Source: Gammaproteobacteria bacterium
GTDB lineage: Bacteria > Pseudomonadota > Gammaproteobacteria > Pseudomonadales > Halieaceae
DNA: 8,357 nt
Direction: 5' to 3'
NCBI GenBank assembly: GCA_018222695.1
Contig: JAAEZV010000063.1
Location: 1 to 8,357 of the forward strand
In this document: positions 5,913 through 8,357 of the stretch, one piece after another
How positions within the stretch are numbered: position 1 is the first letter of the stretch
Layout: every line of letters starts with the position of its first letter
Translations under genes and position numbers: made by a program
The notes under the pieces: generated by a model
What the model saw: the letters and a program-made list of their open reading frames with translations, nothing else
The model's database searches: none
What the model was told of the DNA's origin: nothing

Positions 5913-6880
5913 CGTCGAAGTGCGTGATCAGCCTCGACCTGCCCGAAGATATCGTTGCACCGTTAAGTGATCAGTTCGATCTACTGATGTGGTCAGGCAG
6001 GGAGGCGATGCCCGAGGTGACGCTGCAAGAATGGCTTGCTGATGCCGAGGGCTTGTTGTGCGCTTTGTCGACGCCGATCACGGCATCCGTCGTCGCAGAC
6101 GCCCGGCAATTAAAGGTGATTTCAACCATCTCGGTGGGTGTTGACCACATTGATTTGGTGGCGGCTACTGCTGCCGGCATTCCCGTGGGGCACACACCGG
6201 GCGTTTTGGTGGATAGCACTGCTGATTTGGCGGTGGGGCTGATGATTGCAGCAACCCGCCGGATTGCCGAGGCCGATCGCTGGATGAGAACGGGCCAGTG
6301 GTCTCAGGGTTGGCAGTCAGACTTGCTGCTGGGAAGCGACCTCAGTCAGGCCACTGTCGGCATCGTCGGTCTGGGCCCGATTGGCGAAGCAACGGTGAAG
6401 CGCCTGCGCGGTTTTGGTTGCGGCATCCTAGGCTGGAACCGTACACCGAAAACCATTGAGGGTATCGAGATGGTGGACCTCGATGATCTGTTCGCCCGTT
6501 GCGACATCGTGTCGCTTCACACCGCCCTTACGCCAGACACGGTCCAGATTGCCAGCCGCGAGCGTTTGGCGAGCATGCGTGCCGGTGCCACGCTTATTAA
6601 TACCGGCCGAGGCGCCTTGGTCGATGAAGCGGCGTTAATCGAAGAGGTATCGAGCGGTCGCCTTAGAGCGGGGCTCGATGTGTTTGAGACCGAGCCGCTA
6701 CCCGCTGATCATCCGCTTTTGAGTCTGGATAACGCGGTGCTACTGCCGCATGTGGGCAGTGCCACGTTCTCGACGCGGATGGCCATGGTGACCCGAGCGC
6801 TTGAGAATTTGCGGGCCGGGATGGCGGATGAGCCGTTGCCCTTTTGCGCGAATCCGGAGGTCTACGGGCTCAGGGGGTAG
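5909..6880 (+). CDS. D-2-hydroxyacid dehydrogenase, GhrB/GRHPR-like (glyoxylate/hydroxypyruvate reductase family)
   Basis: A 323-residue cytoplasmic NAD(P)H-dependent oxidoreductase that interconverts a 2-keto acid and a D-2-hydroxy acid. The N-terminal part carries the substrate-binding STISVGVDHID (72-82) and HTPGVLVDSTADLAVGL (95-111). The Rossmann fold begins at VGIVGLGPIGEAT (150-162), with the GxGxxG nucleotide loop. Catalytic residues are Arg234 in NTGRG, Glu262 in DVFETEP and His281 in LPHVGSAT. The tail CANPEVYG resembles the CVNPHV ending of E. coli GhrB, and PLLSLDNAVLLPHVGSAT resembles human GRHPR, so glyoxylate, hydroxypyruvate or 2-ketogluconate are the likely substrate types. 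Asn177-Arg178 just after the second Rossmann strand, in place of an acidic residue, suggests NADPH (inference). The GTG start overlaps the MFS stop by 4 bp, and AAGGAG lies at 5897-5902, six bases upstream. The end overlaps the convergent lipoprotein gene by 11 bp. Confidence 0.93.
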   Translation: MTSKCVISLDLPEDIVAPLSDQFDLLMWSGREAMPEVTLQEWLADAEGLLCALSTPITASVVADARQLKVISTISVGVDHIDLVAATAAGIPVGHTPGVLVDSTADLAVGLMIAATRRIAEADRWMRTGQWSQGWQSDLLLGSDLSQATVGIVGLGPIGEATVKRLRGFGCGILGWNRTPKTIEGIEMVDLDDLFARCDIVSLHTALTPDTVQIASRERLASMRAGATLINTGRGALVDEAALIEEVSSGRLRAGLDVFETEPLPADHPLLSLDNAVLLPHVGSATFSTRMAMVTRALENLRAGMADEPLPFCANPEVYGLRG

Positions 6881-7466
6881 GGGCGTTGGGTAGCACCCGC
6901 AGCGCTCTCGCGATGCCCGGCTCAAGCTTGCGGCGCACTTTGTCCAGATCAGGCTGGTTCTGGTTTTCCACCACCTGACTGATGCTTGCCGACCAGACCG
7001 AGGCCAGATTGTCGCCATCTTCGAAGCTAAGCATCAGGCTCGCGACCTCTCGTGGGCCACTCAGCGCGTAGGCATTGTCCATGACGGCGGGGTCCGGACT
7101 GCGGTTAATGACCGAGCTAGTCGGAGCAGGGTTGGGCATGCCGGGATCCACGCCGCCTTCCAGCCGGGCTCCGAAGGCATAGCTCACGAAAAAGTCGCCA
7201 CCTGAGGCCTGATACTGGTAGCCCTTTTTTTGCAGCGATGCGGACAACACCTCTCTCACCGTGGTCGAGAGCTGGTACAGCGTCTCCATGGATTGGGGGA
7301 CACCCGTTGGTACCTCAGCGCGCCAACTGAAGGTTTGATAGCCCTTGCTGGCGAAACGATCTGCGGGCGCCGTGTCTACCTGCATGGTGGTGCACCCCAG
7401 AATGCCAATGCACAGTAGGGTGATGACTGTGCGACGCAAGCACCTCGTCCAATCGATCATGTTCAT
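6870..7466 (-). CDS. DUF4136-like lipoprotein
   Basis: A 198-residue lipoprotein. After a basic start (CLRRTV) and hydrophobic helix comes the lipobox ILGC, with the lipidated Cys at residue 25. Thr at the +2 position predicts delivery to the outer membrane. The mature part fits the DUF4136 pattern: a GYQTFSW strand near the N-terminus, a helix leading to a variable loop, KKGYQYQASGGDFFVSYAFG in the middle, and a C-terminal helix with ARALRVLPNAP. The function of this family is unknown. The frame is open to 7499, but that would overlap the permease gene. The ATG at 7466 follows GAGGAG (7471-7476) by four bases, and a second ATG at 7460 lies ten bases from it, so either is possible. The gene starts 20 bases after the TSUP stop and is probably co-transcribed from gor. 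Its 3' end overlaps the convergent dehydrogenase gene. Confidence 0.82.
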   Translation of the reverse strand: MNMIDWTRCLRRTVITLLCIGILGCTTMQVDTAPADRFASKGYQTFSWRAEVPTGVPQSMETLYQLSTTVREVLSASLQKKGYQYQASGGDFFVSYAFGARLEGGVDPGMPNPAPTSSVINRSPDPAVMDNAYALSGPREVASLMLSFEDGDNLASVWSASISQVVENQNQPDLDKVRRKLEPGIARALRVLPNAPTP

Positions 7467-7486
7467 GCCGCTCCTCGGGCTTCCTG

Positions 7487-8245
7487 TTACGGGAACCATA
7501 TCAGTTTCACCATCATGCCGGCGATCGAAAACACGACCACCCAGCGGATCACACGCTCACCACCTTGAAGCGTCAGTCTGGCACCGAGCCAGCCGCCGAC
7601 GGCATTACCCAAAGCCATGACCGCACCGATCCACCAGAGTAGCTCCAGTTGACTGCCAAACACCCACAGCGCGGAGAGTGTGTAGAGCAGAATAATAAAA
7701 ACTTTGTGGATGTTGGCTGCCACCAGGTCGAGTCCCAGCACCCGGTTGAGGATAGGCAGCAGAATGAAGCCCATGCCGATTTGAATGAATCCGCCCCAGA
7801 AGCCAGCCGCGACCATCAGAGCATGTCCCCAGAGGCGCCGGCGGTGTGTCAGTGGCGCGGCCGCCGCGGCCCGTGGCCGACCTGAATCGGTCAGCATCAG
7901 AATCAGCACCAGACCCATCACGGCAGCAAGTACCAAATTGAACGTCTCGACCGGCAGGCGCACACCGACCAGTGCGCCGGCCACCGCTCCCGGCACTGCG
8001 CAAAGCGAGAGCGACAGGATCATCCCTGACCGGGGTAGCCCATGGCGGAAATAGGTCAAGGCCGCGCTGATGTTGTGCGCGAGGATGGGCAGTCGATTGG
8101 TGCCGTTGGCGATGGGTCCCGGCACACCCATAAAAATCATTACGGGTACCGTAATCACTGAGCCGCCGCCTGCCATGACGTTGATAAAGCCGCCAGCGAG
8201 TCCCGCGAGGATCAGCACCCCGATTTCCCACAGTGCGAGCTCCAC
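7487..8245 (-). CDS. TauE/SafE (TSUP) family membrane permease
   Basis: A 252-residue integral inner-membrane protein of the TSUP family, whose members carry sulfite, sulfoacetate, thiols or other small anions. It shows the family's internal duplication. AGGFINVMAGGGS (17-29) followed by VPVMIFMGVPGPIAN matches AGFWGGFIQIGMGF (147-160) followed by LPILNRVLGLDLVAAN, about 130 residues apart. Hydrophobic segments fill the rest, about eight in all, with a basic linker near 121-138 (GRPR, THRRR). The GTG start lies only 2 bases after the gor stop. No good ribosome site is visible, so translation is probably coupled to gor. A GTG at residue 10 is a less likely alternative start. Position next to gor hints at a role in sulfur or thiol traffic, but the substrate cannot be inferred from the sequence. 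Confidence 0.92.
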   Translation of the reverse strand: MELALWEIGVLILAGLAGGFINVMAGGGSVITVPVMIFMGVPGPIANGTNRLPILAHNISAALTYFRHGLPRSGMILSLSLCAVPGAVAGALVGVRLPVETFNLVLAAVMGLVLILMLTDSGRPRAAAAAPLTHRRRLWGHALMVAAGFWGGFIQIGMGFILLPILNRVLGLDLVAANIHKVFIILLYTLSALWVFGSQLELLWWIGAVMALGNAVGGWLGARLTLQGGERVIRWVVVFSIAGMMVKLIWFP

Positions 8246-8247
8246 AA

Positions 8248-8357
<110 letters not shown>

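Noticed and set aside
7605..8231. Second long minus-strand frame overlapping the TSUP permease
   Set aside because: Arg/Gly/His-rich shadow frame; the permease frame has clear family motifs and hydrophobic segments.

Overview
The window looks like ordinary chromosome from an aerobic, ubiquinone-using gammaproteobacterium, probably a marine lineage such as the Halieaceae/OM60 group. This is inferred from the E. coli-like PykA, UbiX and Gor sequences, the TPR protein of the kind found in TonB2-type operons, moderately high GC and frequent GTG starts. The lineage call is a guess from gene content. I see no mobile element, CRISPR array, tRNA or rRNA.

Left part (1-3084). The window opens inside a TPR-repeat gene on the + strand, which ends at a hairpin terminator that also serves the convergent cold-shock gene. 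The cold-shock protein (1209-1415, - strand) has a long leader of about 120 nt with a small hairpin. Upstream of it on the same strand is pyruvate kinase (pykA, 1618-3084).

Middle part (3085-6880). A 156-bp divergent intergenic region separates pykA from a five-gene + strand run: a small basic protein with a helix-turn-helix-like segment, an NTF2/SnoaL-fold protein, ubiX (flavin prenyltransferase), a 12-TM MFS transporter and a GhrB/GRHPR-like D-2-hydroxyacid dehydrogenase. The last three overlap by 4 bp each (GTGA junctions) and are almost certainly co-translated. UbiX makes the prenylated FMN used by UbiD in ubiquinone synthesis. The other members do not form an obvious pathway with it.

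Right part (6870-8357, - strand). The tail of glutathione reductase (gor) is followed after 2 nt by a TauE/SafE-type (TSUP) permease and then a DUF4136-like lipoprotein. The lipoprotein gene overlaps the end of the dehydrogenase gene tail-to-tail by 11 bp. This looks like a gor-led operon.

Most genes are recognisable housekeeping or common accessory families. The least explained items are the small basic HTH-like protein, the grouping of ubiX with a transporter and a 2-hydroxyacid dehydrogenase, and the gor-permease-lipoprotein linkage. I did not find a clear new system.
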